Shown: in pieces, positions 7,744 through 15,484 of the stretch
Numbering within the stretch: position 1 is the stretch's first letter
How the letters are laid out: each line of letters opens with the position of its first letter
NCBI RefSeq assembly: GCF_020519665.1
Contig: NZ_CP084703.1
Location: 4,030,001 to 4,094,000, forward strand
Reading direction: 5' to 3'
Source: Bacillus shivajii
GTDB taxonomy: Bacteria; Bacillota; Bacilli; Bacillales; Salisediminibacteriaceae
Length of the DNA stretch: 64,000 bases
Translations under genes and position numbers: made by a program
The notes under the pieces: model-generated
Seen by the model: only the letters and a program-made list of their open reading frames with translations
Databases searched by the model: none
What the model was told of the DNA's origin: nothing

Positions 7744-8871
7744 CTACGTATATTTTTGAGCCGTCTTTACTAATACATCGGTCATAATCTCCACGGCTTG
7801 TGGAAGGACGTCATGATTAAATGTCATGTTTGGGTGATGAAGGCCAGGCTGTAAATCACAACCAATCGCAAGCATCGTTGCCTTTACATTAGGACGTTTA
7901 ATCGTGTAAAAATGAAAATCATCTCCTCCAGTGGTTGTAATCACCGGCTTTCGTTTTTCCTCTCCTGCACAGTCCCAAATGGCATCACGCATCATCGAAC
8001 AAGCTTCATCATGAATAACTGCAGCCGCTATATTGGCCTCCGTTGTTAAATCAATCGTGACTTCGTGAAAATCTGCAAGCATCTTGGAAACACGTTCAAC
8101 TTTATCCGTTAATTCCGCCATCGCTTCATTTGTTTGAGCACGTATGTCTAATGAAAACGTTGCAGATCCTGGAATAATGTTTTTGCTTTTCCCACCCGCT
8201 TGAAATGCAGTCATTTTCACCGAGTGCGGAACCATTGGATCAATATAGAGATTATTGAAATGTTGAATCAGTTCACTGCCGATCTGAATGGCATTTTCAT
8301 TTAAATGAGGGCGTGCCCCATGAGCATCATCGCCTCGGATGACTCCACTTACAAGCTTTGCAGCACCATGTTTTATTGCAGGTGCAAATTGTCCATGTTT
8401 TAATTCCTGGATCGGCCTTAAATGCATACCATATAAAAAGTCGACATCATCAATGACACCTTCATCGACAAGCGATAATGCGCCTGTCCCTTTTTCTTCA
8501 GCAGGTTGAAAAATAAAGCGAAATGTTCCATTGTCAGGATATCCGTTCTCCAACAGGGTAAATAATGACCCAATCGCAATCGTCATGTGTGCATCGTGTC
8601 CGCACGAATGGTTCCCTTGAAATTCCCCGTCAACCTCCTGCCAAAGGGCGTCAATATCTGCTCGTAACGCAACAACCGGTCTCCCTTGCCCCACTTCAAC
8701 AATTAACCCTGTTGAATGATTTAATGTGGTTATTTTGCATTCATAGTCTTCGAATAAGCCCTTAATATATTTCGTTGTTTCATATTCTTCCCAGCTAATT
8801 TCCGGATTTTTATGTAAATAGGAGAAAATCTTTAATAACTTTGGTGTTAACTTTTCAATCGTTGGATTCAT
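7744..8871 (-). CDS. M20 family amidohydrolase, probable N-succinyl-L-amino acid deacylase
   Basis: 375 aa from ATG 8871, chosen for AAAGGGGA 8 nt upstream; a TTG two codons earlier is less likely. M20 metal-binding motifs are visible: ALRADIDAL, the NHSCGHDAHMT segment with the Cys/His ligands, and the catalytic Glu pair in PAEE. The central dimerisation domain (GDDAHGARPHLNENAI) is intact. Such enzymes remove the acyl group from N-acyl amino acids. Between the regulator and the GNAT/racemase genes it would complete the pathway: succinylate the D-amino acid, racemise it, then desuccinylate the L-form. Cytoplasmic, no signal peptide. Confidence 0.85.
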   Translation of the reverse strand: MNPTIEKLTPKLLKIFSYLHKNPEISWEEYETTKYIKGLFEDYECKITTLNHSTGLIVEVGQGRPVVALRADIDALWQEVDGEFQGNHSCGHDAHMTIAIGSLFTLLENGYPDNGTFRFIFQPAEEKGTGALSLVDEGVIDDVDFLYGMHLRPIQELKHGQFAPAIKHGAAKLVSGVIRGDDAHGARPHLNENAIQIGSELIQHFNNLYIDPMVPHSVKMTAFQAGGKSKNIIPGSATFSLDIRAQTNEAMAELTDKVERVSKMLADFHEVTIDLTTEANIAAAVIHDEACSMMRDAIWDCAGEEKRKPVITTTGGDDFHFYTIKRPNVKATMLAIGCDLQPGLHHPNMTFNHDVLPQAVEIMTDVLVKTAQKYT

Positions 8872-8886
8872 GTACAATCCCCTTTC

Positions 8887-9723
8887 TTACGTCTTATAGA
8901 AAAACTCTTGTGCTTCAATCGAATCAAAACGGTCGGCTCTTTCTTGAAACGTTCCTGAATTTCGTAATGAAATGGTAGAAACGATACTATTCATTAATGA
9001 AAAAACAACAGGGGCTGCGTCAAGGGTAGATTTTACTTGCACAGGCATTACAAGGTCGGAAAATTCAGAAATCGGCGAAAAAGGAGAATCCGTAAATGCG
9101 ATGACAAAAGCTCCTTGCTGTTTCGCCAATTTCGCAATCTGAACCGTTTCAACGGCATATCGGTGAAATGAAAAAGCGACAAAAACGCTACTTTCCGTTA
9201 ATTCACTGATTCTAAGTAGGACATCATCGACATTTGGTTGATAAAAACGTGTACGACCAATGACAAGATCAAGTGCAAACGCGAACCAACTGGCAAGTGC
9301 ATGCGATGAACGCACCCCAGAGACTAGCACCCTATCTGCAGAAGCTATCGTAGATACAGCCATTTCTAAGTCCTTTTCTGGCAGTTGATCGATTAATTTA
9401 GAAATATGATTGATATCATTTTGCATCATTTTTTTAATCGAGTGATTCGCTTCAGAACGTTTCGCCTCGGCATAATCTAATAGACTGCTTTTTTGAAATA
9501 AATAATATTGCACGTCTTCTTGTAAAGCTTTGTAACCATCGTAACCAAGCTTATAACAAAATCGAATGACGGTTGTTTCACTAACACCAATTTGCCCACC
9601 AACTTGTGCAGCTGAATGAACAGCAAAGATTTTTGGATCGTTAAAAAAGTGGGTCGCAATCTTTTTCAATCCTTTTGAAAAAGTCGGTTGCTGCTCTTTA
9701 ATCGTGTTAAAGATACGTTCCAT
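8887..9723 (-). CDS. MurR/RpiR family transcriptional regulator
   Basis: 278 aa from ATG 9723, chosen for GGAGG 5 nt upstream. Residues 1-80 are the RpiR-type HTH (ATHFFNDPKIFAVHSAAQVGGQIGVSE, then TTVIRFCYKLGYDGYK). Residues about 120-250 form an SIS sugar-isomerase-like effector domain (VLVSGVRSSHALASWFAF, FVAFSFHRYA). It is the first gene of the D-amino acid operon, with a 15-nt gap to the M20 gene. It most likely controls this operon in response to a small ligand. SIS domains usually bind phosphosugars, so a different effector, perhaps an N-acyl amino acid or cell-wall fragment, would be unusual. Confidence 0.88.
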   Translation of the reverse strand: MERIFNTIKEQQPTFSKGLKKIATHFFNDPKIFAVHSAAQVGGQIGVSETTVIRFCYKLGYDGYKALQEDVQYYLFQKSSLLDYAEAKRSEANHSIKKMMQNDINHISKLIDQLPEKDLEMAVSTIASADRVLVSGVRSSHALASWFAFALDLVIGRTRFYQPNVDDVLLRISELTESSVFVAFSFHRYAVETVQIAKLAKQQGAFVIAFTDSPFSPISEFSDLVMPVQVKSTLDAAPVVFSLMNSIVSTISLRNSGTFQERADRFDSIEAQEFFYKT

Positions 9724-9860
9724 AAAGGCCTCCAAATAAAAGTATCATTCATTATGAAGTGTTCCCTTCATTCCCATCCACAAATAAAGGATATACATTT
9801 ATTAAGAGTACTTTAGCACGTTATAGGAATTTTCGCAATATTTTAAATAAAATATTTTTT

Positions 9861-9882
9861 GGAAGTGTGGGGACGGTTCGAG
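9861..9882. repeat. Degenerate REP-like half element
   Basis: GGAAGTGTGGGGACGGTTCG matches one arm and the core of the REP-like family on the opposite strand, without the second arm. Confidence 0.5.
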
Positions 9883-9984
9883 ACTACTGAAAAAGTGATT
9901 ATATTTTTGAAGTCGATTATTAATTATAAGAAAATTTGTATAAAGAAGTTGATAAGTGCTGTTTTTAAATAATAAGTAATCGTA

Positions 9985-10130
9985 TATAAAATAAATGTGA
10001 AGAGCAAACGGCGCCGACGCCTGCGGGAACAGCACGAGCCGAAAATCACCCAAAATGAACAACGTGAGTTTTGGGAAGTTGAGGCCGTGCCCGCGGCAAG
10101 CGTGCGCCGTAGGCGATTCATAACTTTAAA
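9985..10130. repeat. GC-rich Bacillaceae-type intergenic repeat
   Basis: A markedly GC-rich block in AT-rich surroundings. It has a characteristic order: GACGCCTGCGGGAACAGCAC, GAGCCGAAAATCACCC, a central TGAGTTTTGGG, then GAGGCCGTGCCCGCGGCAAG and GCGCCGTAGGCG. The outer arms are roughly inverted. This layout is that of a widespread but poorly understood intergenic repeat of Bacillaceae. No ORF within it is credible. The rest of 9724-10493 holds AT-rich DNA, REP-like pieces and a hairpin, and no gene. Confidence 0.6.
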
Positions 10131-10208
10131 ACCATAGTATCTTAAGACTATCAATCATTAGAATGGTTAAATATACAATACTTTTTTGCATAATTGACTT
10201 TTTCACTG

Positions 10209-10248
10209 GTCCCGGACGGTTCCGGTGCTTCTACGTCCCATTGCTTCC
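10209..10248. repeat. REP-like palindrome, degenerate double copy
   Basis: GTCCCGGACGGTTCCGGTGC followed by a second GTCCCATTGCTTCC half. It looks like two overlapping, partly decayed REP-like units. Confidence 0.55.
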
Positions 10249-10326
10249 TGTACACTTTGTAATCCCCCGGGTGTGAGGGTTAGCCACTGATAAGAAGGCT
10301 ATCGTTTATGAAAAAAGCAGTTATAA

Positions 10327-10368
10327 AAAAACTCATTATGAAAAAATTCATAATGAGTTCTCTAAAAA
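10327..10368. terminator. Hairpin 'ACTCATTATG...CATAATGAGT'
   Basis: Long perfect inverted repeat ACTCATTATG/CATAATGAGT with flanking A-rich runs, related to the hairpin at 3173-3210. Both lie immediately upstream of a REP-like copy. Confidence 0.5.
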
Positions 10369-10374
10369 AGTCTT

Positions 10375-10407
10375 TTGGAAGCAGGAGATCCGTCCCCACG
10401 CTTCAAA
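10375..10407. repeat. REP-like palindrome, copy 6
   Basis: TTGGAAGCAGGAGATCCGTC then CCCACGCTTCAAA. It has outer arms as in the other copies and is directly adjacent to the small-gene terminator hairpin. Confidence 0.7.
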
Positions 10408-10410
10408 TAG

Positions 10411-10455
10411 AAAAAACCACTAACACTCCAATTATTGCGGAATGTTAGCGGTTTT
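10411..10455 (-). terminator. Terminator hairpin of the 'GCTAAC' family
   Basis: On the minus strand ACCGCTAACATTCC ... GGAGTGTTAGTGGT is followed by TTTTTTC, a good intrinsic terminator for the small gene at 10494-10655. It belongs to the same family as the hairpins at 1246, 16055 and 17111. Confidence 0.7.
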
Positions 10456-10493
10456 ATTTACGTGGTGGATAGACAATTAATCCCAGCGCCCTT

Positions 10494-10655
10494 CTATCTT
10501 TCATCATAGGCTTCTTTATATTTACGAAACATCTTACGCGTTTCTTCTTTTTCTTCGTCTGACTTATGACCAATGGCATATCTTCCATTGTCTTTCTTAT
10601 CAATTTCTGTTGATTGCTTATCAGTGATATTTGATTTTCGTTTAGGTTCGATCAT
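10494..10655 (-). CDS. Small charged hypothetical protein (53 aa)
   Basis: 53-aa, highly charged protein (MIEPKRKSNITDKQ ... EETRKMFRKYKEAYDER). I chose ATG 10655 because GGAGAG lies 7 nt upstream, inside the end of the upstream gene; a longer frame overlaps that gene. No domain is recognised. Its C-terminus is duplicated as a relic at 1329-1391, so the family has been copied in this genome together with its terminator and a comK fragment. It is cotranscribed with the 10660-11139 gene. Confidence 0.6.
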   Translation of the reverse strand: MIEPKRKSNITDKQSTEIDKKDNGRYAIGHKSDEEKEETRKMFRKYKEAYDER

Positions 10656-10659
10656 CGTA

Positions 10660-11139
10660 TCACTCTCCTTTGTATAAGTATACTTTAAGTAATTCCATCG
10701 AATCAACGGGATGAAACCCCATACGACCAACACCAAACACTTTGGCTCCTAAGTCTTCGTAATATCGAATCATTCGTTCATTCCATTTAATTGAGATAAG
10801 AACATAACCTTGAAAACCAATATCGAAGCTTTGTTTACATGCAAAGGCAATAAGAGGAGCTCCTACTTTCAAACCATCTTCTTTTAAATTGTGTGGTGCT
10901 GCCTCAAGATACTCCACCAGCACAAAGCCATCCTCATATTCAAAAGACACTAATCCCTCTATGTCATTTGTTCCTTTTATGAGTAATTTGTATACGTGAC
11001 GTAGTGGGTGACCATATTCCTTCTCCCATTCGAAAAACCACCCTTGCTTAGCAATTGTAGTAACATCCTGAGCACTGATTGGCTTTACAATACCAGGATA
11101 AACTTCTTTATTATTCTTTGTATATACACAAAGCAACAT
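10660..11139 (-). CDS. Putative GNAT-like acetyltransferase
   Basis: 159 aa with a good ribosome site (AAAGGAGG). The C-terminal half (GYVLISIKWNERMIRYYEDLGAKVFGVGRMGF) has the pattern of a GNAT C-terminal region, where the xxMIRYYEDLGA helix precedes the final strand. The acetyl-CoA P-loop is not obvious, so it may be a divergent or inactive member. It is followed after 4 nt by the small charged protein gene, which is translationally linked. Substrate unknown. Confidence 0.5.
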   Translation of the reverse strand: MLLCVYTKNNKEVYPGIVKPISAQDVTTIAKQGWFFEWEKEYGHPLRHVYKLLIKGTNDIEGLVSFEYEDGFVLVEYLEAAPHNLKEDGLKVGAPLIAFACKQSFDIGFQGYVLISIKWNERMIRYYEDLGAKVFGVGRMGFHPVDSMELLKVYLYKGE

Positions 11140-11203
11140 TCAAAAACCCTCCTTTAAAGTTAATTATTAGGTATAAGGGAATTTAACGTTTATGCGTATA
11201 CAG

Positions 11204-12706
11204 CTAATTTACATAAGTAATCCCCCTCAACTTAACCGCTTCTTCTATCGCTTCGTCTGTGATTTGATCACTCCCGTTTACGTCCGAGATCGTTCGTGCG
11301 AGACGAATAAGCTTGATTTGGACACGATTACTCAATCCTTCTTTCGCACATAAGTGTTGGACATTTTGCTGCTGGCTTTCCGATAGAGGTGAGGCACGAA
11401 TTAACGTTTCAAATGGAACATTTGCATTCCAAGCCTTCGTTCCAAACCTTTCGTATTGTTTCTCTCTTGCTTTCATGACTCTTTTTTGGATCGCTCGAGA
11501 TGATTCGATATCTTGAAAGTTATGTTCTTTTAAATTAACTGGTCGTAAAGAAAATAAAATGTCGATGCGATCTCGAATTGGCCCAGAGACTCGGTTTTGG
11601 TAGCTTTTTATTTGGTTTTCTGTACAGCTGCAATAGTGCTTGTTTGACCCTAAATATCCGCAGGGACATGGATTCATCGCTGCGATAAAAATAAAGTTTG
11701 CTGGGTATGTCACGGTTGAATGAACACGACTAATCGTCACTTTTTTGTTTTCTAACGGCTGTCTTAACATATCTAACGTTTTTTTCGTGAATTCGGCGAG
11801 TTCATCGAGAAAGAGAACACCATGATGGGCAAGCGATACTTCACCAGGCTTTGGGTTGGTACCGCCACCGATGATGGAAACTGCTGATGCTGAGTGATGC
11901 GGTTGACGAAATGGAGGGAGCATAATAGAGTCATAAGGCGCTCCAGCAAGCTGATAGAGGCTTACTTTTTCTAACTGCGCTTCATTTGAAAGCGGTGGGA
12001 GGATTGATGGGAACGTTTCTGCTAAGAGACTCTTTCCACAGCCGGGCGGCCCGTCCATCATCACATAATGTCCTCCTGCTGCCGCGATCTCTAGTGCTCG
12101 TTTTGCAAACTCGTGTCCAATAATTTGGTTGAAGTCTTTTTCAATCATTGGTTTTTCTTCGACTTTCGATTTCTTTGGGATAAACGGAAAAGGAGATTTT
12201 CCATGCAGTTGATCGATGACGTCTTGGAGTGTTGAAATATAAACAAGTTCCAATTCATCAAGATCAATTTGGGGAATGGTTGGATCATAAGGTAAAAACA
12301 GTTTCTTCACGTTTAATTTCTTCGCGGCTAAAATGGCAGGGAGCATTCCTTCAACGGGTACAACAGAACCATCGAGCGACAATGCACCAATAAACGCACA
12401 ATCCGTAGGCAACCGCCTCTTAATAAAATCGCCACTTTTTAAGATCCCTAATGCAATCGCTAAATCAAATAACGGTCCGTTTTTCTTCACTTCAGATGGC
12501 GATAAGTTGACGATCACTTTCTTATCAATCAATTGATAACCCATACTATGTAAGGCCGCAGACACCCGCTCCTTCGACTCTTTCACTGAAGCGTCTGGCA
12601 AGCCAACGATCACAACAGACTCCATCCCATCCATGACTTGCACTTCGACTTGAACAATGTATCCTTCCAAACCTTTTAAGCCAATACTATTCACTTTGGA
12701 CGACAT
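11204..12706 (-). CDS. comM: YifB/ComM family Mg-chelatase-like AAA+ ATPase
   Basis: 500 aa from ATG 12706, preceded by GGAGG. The N-terminal LonC-like segment (GLPDASVKESKERVSAAL) is followed by the AAA+ chelatase core with Walker A GPPGCGKS and Walker B LFLDELAEF. A C-terminal Cys cluster follows (NPCPCGY ... HYCSCTENQIKSYQNRVSGP). ComM-type helicases promote branch migration when incoming DNA recombines with the chromosome during natural transformation. That fits the presence of comK paralogs in this window. Its 5' end overlaps the RAYT gene by 20 nt. Confidence 0.9.
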   Translation of the reverse strand: MSSKVNSIGLKGLEGYIVQVEVQVMDGMESVVIVGLPDASVKESKERVSAALHSMGYQLIDKKVIVNLSPSEVKKNGPLFDLAIALGILKSGDFIKRRLPTDCAFIGALSLDGSVVPVEGMLPAILAAKKLNVKKLFLPYDPTIPQIDLDELELVYISTLQDVIDQLHGKSPFPFIPKKSKVEEKPMIEKDFNQIIGHEFAKRALEIAAAGGHYVMMDGPPGCGKSLLAETFPSILPPLSNEAQLEKVSLYQLAGAPYDSIMLPPFRQPHHSASAVSIIGGGTNPKPGEVSLAHHGVLFLDELAEFTKKTLDMLRQPLENKKVTISRVHSTVTYPANFIFIAAMNPCPCGYLGSNKHYCSCTENQIKSYQNRVSGPIRDRIDILFSLRPVNLKEHNFQDIESSRAIQKRVMKAREKQYERFGTKAWNANVPFETLIRASPLSESQQQNVQHLCAKEGLSNRVQIKLIRLARTISDVNGSDQITDEAIEEAVKLRGITYVN

Positions 12707-13265
12707 GCTTAAATTCCTCCAATATATTTGATTCTTTTCCTTCAACAAATTGCTGGTAATTCAATTTTTGTGGGGGTTGAAAATATGAGAGAGTTCTAGA
12801 TATAGTAACTAGCGGATTTTCTTGCGATGAAATGTAAGCTCGGTAACTGCTCCATTCATACTCTTCAGGCTTCGTTACCATTTTCGCTTTTTGTGGATTT
12901 TGGTGGATGTAACGACTCGTTTCTAAGAAGTATTCATCAGTCTCGATTAACTTGGCCCCATAACGTCCTTGAAACAAGTGACCGGTATAGTTATGTTCCC
13001 GATTAAACCAAACAGCATAGCGTGAATGCAGTTCTTTCATAATGTCTTTAATATGGTGATTGATTGTTTCAATTTGCAGGTGAATGTGGTTAGTCATCAA
13101 ACAGTAGGCGTGTAATTTAAAGGGGTACATTCGTTGGACGTCTTCGAGGATTGCTAAATACGTTTCGTAATCTTCCCTACCTTCAAACAAGTCCGTTCTT
13201 CGGTTCCCACGAGCGGTAATGTGGTAGGTTGCCCCCGGATACCAGACTCTAAGTTTTCTAGACAT
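12687..13265 (-). CDS. REP-associated tyrosine transposase (RAYT, Y1_Tnp)
   Basis: 192 aa with the Y1 transposase fold: start GATYHITARGNRRTDLF, the HUH motif in MTNHIHLQIE, and the region with the catalytic Tyr (LFQGRYGAKLIETDEYF) followed by RYIHQNP. RAYTs are single-copy domesticated relatives of IS200/IS605 transposases that act on short REP hairpins rather than on their own ends. About a dozen GTCCCC/GAAGC palindromes lie within 13 kb on either side, and these are the obvious candidate substrates. The gene overlaps the comM start, so the two may be cotranscribed. No IS ends are seen around it. Confidence 0.88.
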   Translation of the reverse strand: MSRKLRVWYPGATYHITARGNRRTDLFEGREDYETYLAILEDVQRMYPFKLHAYCLMTNHIHLQIETINHHIKDIMKELHSRYAVWFNREHNYTGHLFQGRYGAKLIETDEYFLETSRYIHQNPQKAKMVTKPEEYEWSSYRAYISSQENPLVTISRTLSYFQPPQKLNYQQFVEGKESNILEEFKHVVQSE

Positions 13266-13401
13266 AGCATCACCCTTCCAATGATATGTATTTTTAAAAA
13301 CTTAGTCTATATTCATAAATATTCTATATCATCTTTCAAAAAATTTCATCAAATTAGCACAAAAAAATTGTGAAATTGCTGGACAATACTTTAACACTTC
13401 A

Positions 13402-13421
13402 CCGTCCCGGGGGTCAGGCGC
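13402..13421. repeat. REP-like fragment at IS21 breakpoint
   Basis: CCGTCCCGGGGGTCAGGCGC lies exactly where recognisable istA coding sequence begins. It resembles the fragment at 4297-4318. The IS21 element was probably broken here by insertion of, or recombination with, a REP-like unit. Confidence 0.4.
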
Positions 13422-13922
13422 TCATATTATCGAGAAGTAGAGGTGAAGCTTTCAGATCACCTCGTTGAAGTCTTTTTCAATCATATGCGTGTGGCATCAC
13501 ATAAACGATTATACGGGAAGTTTGGACAATCTTCCACCATTCGTGATCACATGCCTGATAATCATAAGTTATACGTGGATCAAACGCCAGAGGCTGCAAT
13601 GGAATGGGCTGAAACTATCGGAGCATCAACCTTGAGCGTCATACGCTATCTTTTAGATACTTCACAAAATGAAAAACAGGCATTACAGTCCATATTTTCA
13701 TTGAAAAAGGCTGAGCGCCGTTACACTAAATATGAAATTGAACGTGCATGTAAAATGGTCATTTCTATGACTAAAAGACCAACGGTCAAAAGTATTCAAA
13801 CGATTTTAAAGAACAATAAAAAAAATGATGCCGAGCAAGAATTGAAACGCCAAACAGATATCAGCAAAAATAATCATGGCTTCACGCGAGGAGCTTCTTA
13901 CTACGGGGGAACGGGTAAATGA
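13422..13922 (+). pseudogene. istA: IS21 family transposase IstA, 5'-truncated
   Basis: Only the C-terminal about 165 residues of an IS21-type transposase remain, beginning SYYREVEVKLSDHLVEVFF. They run through the conserved SHKRLYGKFGQSSTIRDHMP and the beta-barrel/tail region. The DDE catalytic domain and N-terminal HTH are missing, so it cannot transpose alone. The end overlaps the istB start by the classic ATGA, as in intact IS21 elements. The 5' boundary coincides with a REP-like fragment. Confidence 0.88.
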
Positions 13923-14668
13923 TGAATGAACAAACACTAACTAAATTACACGAAATGAAATTAAGCGGAATGGCGGAAGCTTATAAGGAACAATCATCAA
14001 ATAAAGAATTTCAAAAGATGAGTTTCGAAGAACGTTTTAGTTTACTCGTCGATTTAGAACATTCCCGTCGTAAGAGTAATAAGCTCCAACGCTTGATTAA
14101 GACAGCAACTTTTTTGAATTCAAATGCATGTATTGAAGATTTGGAATATCATGAAGATCGAAGACTAGATAAAGATTTGATATTAAAACTGGCCGGCTGC
14201 ACCTATATCCAAAGCAGTCACAACATCATATTGAAAGGACCTACTGGTTCCGGTAAAACATTTTTGGCAACGGCTTTTGGAGTATCTGCTTGTCGCCAAT
14301 TTTATAATGTTAAATACATTCGCTTACCGGAATTATTGGATGAACTGTCTCTCGCAAAATTAGCCGCAGACGGCAGCTACCGGAAATTGATCAAAAAATA
14401 TAAGAAAGTAGATTTACTCATCCTTGATGAATGGTTACTGACAGACCTATCAACGGATGAAGCAGCAATCCTATTAGAAATTACAGAATCTCGTCATAAA
14501 GCTGCTTCGACGATTTTCTGTTCACAAATTGACCCTAGTGGATGGCATATAAAGTTAGGGAATGAAACAATTGCGGAAGCAATTCTTGATCGTATTATCC
14601 ATGACTCCTATCAAATTCTGATAGACGGAGATGTTTCTATGCGTGAGCGTCATGGATTAGGTGGGTAA
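13919..14668 (+). CDS. istB: IS21 family helper ATPase IstB
   Basis: 249 aa, full length for IstB. An N-terminal helical region is followed by AAA+ ATPase Walker A GPTGSGKT (residues 107-114), Walker B LLILDEW and a C-terminal RIIHDSYQILIDG segment. IstB assembles on DNA and regulates target choice for IstA. Since the partner IstA is truncated, this copy is probably a stranded remnant, although the gene itself looks intact. Confidence 0.92.
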   Translation: MMNEQTLTKLHEMKLSGMAEAYKEQSSNKEFQKMSFEERFSLLVDLEHSRRKSNKLQRLIKTATFLNSNACIEDLEYHEDRRLDKDLILKLAGCTYIQSSHNIILKGPTGSGKTFLATAFGVSACRQFYNVKYIRLPELLDELSLAKLAADGSYRKLIKKYKKVDLLILDEWLLTDLSTDEAAILLEITESRHKAASTIFCSQIDPSGWHIKLGNETIAEAILDRIIHDSYQILIDGDVSMRERHGLGG

Positions 14669-14675
14669 GTTGAAG

Positions 14676-14888
14676 ATGGCGACTCTAACGAGAAAGGAAC
14701 TGCGAAAGATAGAAGAATACTATTATTGGAGTGGATACAAAGCCTGGTATCCATTTCCTAAAGAACTAAAAGCAGAGCTTTTGAGTGTCTATGGTGAGGA
14801 GCCTTTTCCTCAAACTTGGACGGAGGAGGATATTTGGCAGGGTTCCAGAAAAGTGATCAAGAACTACTTCGATAACAAATCTAACTAA
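14676..14888 (+). CDS. Small hypothetical protein (70 aa) behind istB
   Basis: 70 aa from ATG 14676 (MATLTRKELRKIEEYYYWSGYKAWYPFPKELKAE...), rich in aromatic residues. The frame is open upstream to a GTG overlapping istB. There is no strong ribosome site, so it may be translated by coupling to istB. It is followed by a clear terminator. I do not recognise a family; it may be an accessory ORF of this IS21 lineage. Confidence 0.5.
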   Translation: MATLTRKELRKIEEYYYWSGYKAWYPFPKELKAELLSVYGEEPFPQTWTEEDIWQGSRKVIKNYFDNKSN

Positions 14889-14896
14889 TTGAACGT

Positions 14897-14946
14897 AAAA
14901 AAGTCCTACAAGATTATTAAAATGTTAATCTGTAGGGCTTTTTTAT
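14897..14946 (+). terminator. Intrinsic terminator after the IS21 remnant
   Basis: GTCCTACA-AGATTA ... TAATCT-TGTAGGGC stem followed by TTTTTTA. Confidence 0.8.
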
Positions 14947-15027
14947 TCAATGGTAAACACGTTGGCGTTGTGTGGTAATATCCTTGTCATTCGGTGGTAA
15001 AAAACATGGCGAGAGTGGTACATTCTA

Positions 15028-15270
15028 GTGGCCGTAATCAGTAGAGTCATTCAAAGAAGAAGAAAAGTACTAGGGATTAACCAAGAGGAAGTGGAAAATC
15101 GAGTTCCGATGAGCTATAAGTATTTTAGTAAAGTCGAACGAGGCATTAGTAATCCATCTTTTGTGAGTCTCGTAAAAATTGGACAAGCTCTTGAAACAAC
15201 AGGTACAAAACTATTCCACGAGGCAGAGCAAGAATATTTAGCGATGATTAAAAATGACGAAAAGGAGTAG
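15028..15270 (+). CDS. XRE family HTH protein
   Basis: 80 aa from a GTG start. A Cro/CI-type HTH spans about residues 7-60: RRRKVLGINQEEVENRV, then SYKYFSKVERGISNPSFVSLVKIGQAL, then a short C-terminal helix. There is no oligomerisation domain, so it is a minimal repressor-like protein. The ribosome site is weak. It lies between the IS21 remnant and comK copy 1. Its target is unknown; a role in comK control is possible but unsupported. Confidence 0.7.
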   Translation: MAVISRVIQRRRKVLGINQEEVENRVPMSYKYFSKVERGISNPSFVSLVKIGQALETTGTKLFHEAEQEYLAMIKNDEKE

Positions 15271-15484
15271 GAGCCACCCTACTTCTTCCTAAAAACTTCG
15301 CGTTACCCACGATTTCTCCAAATCACATTTCATTGATGATTTAAACTTAGCAAAACACATTCACACATAACATGAACACATCATTCTTTTGTATGCGTTC
15401 AAGCTCGTTCCCCTATATAGCTCCGCACCAGACCTTCGAAACTTCCACTACTATCTACAGCTAATCCCCGAAAGGAGAATCCAC

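Noticed and set aside
9802-10154. ORFs in the GC-rich repeat block
   Set aside because: They have repetitive composition (Arg/Ser-rich runs) from an intergenic repeat, not proteins.
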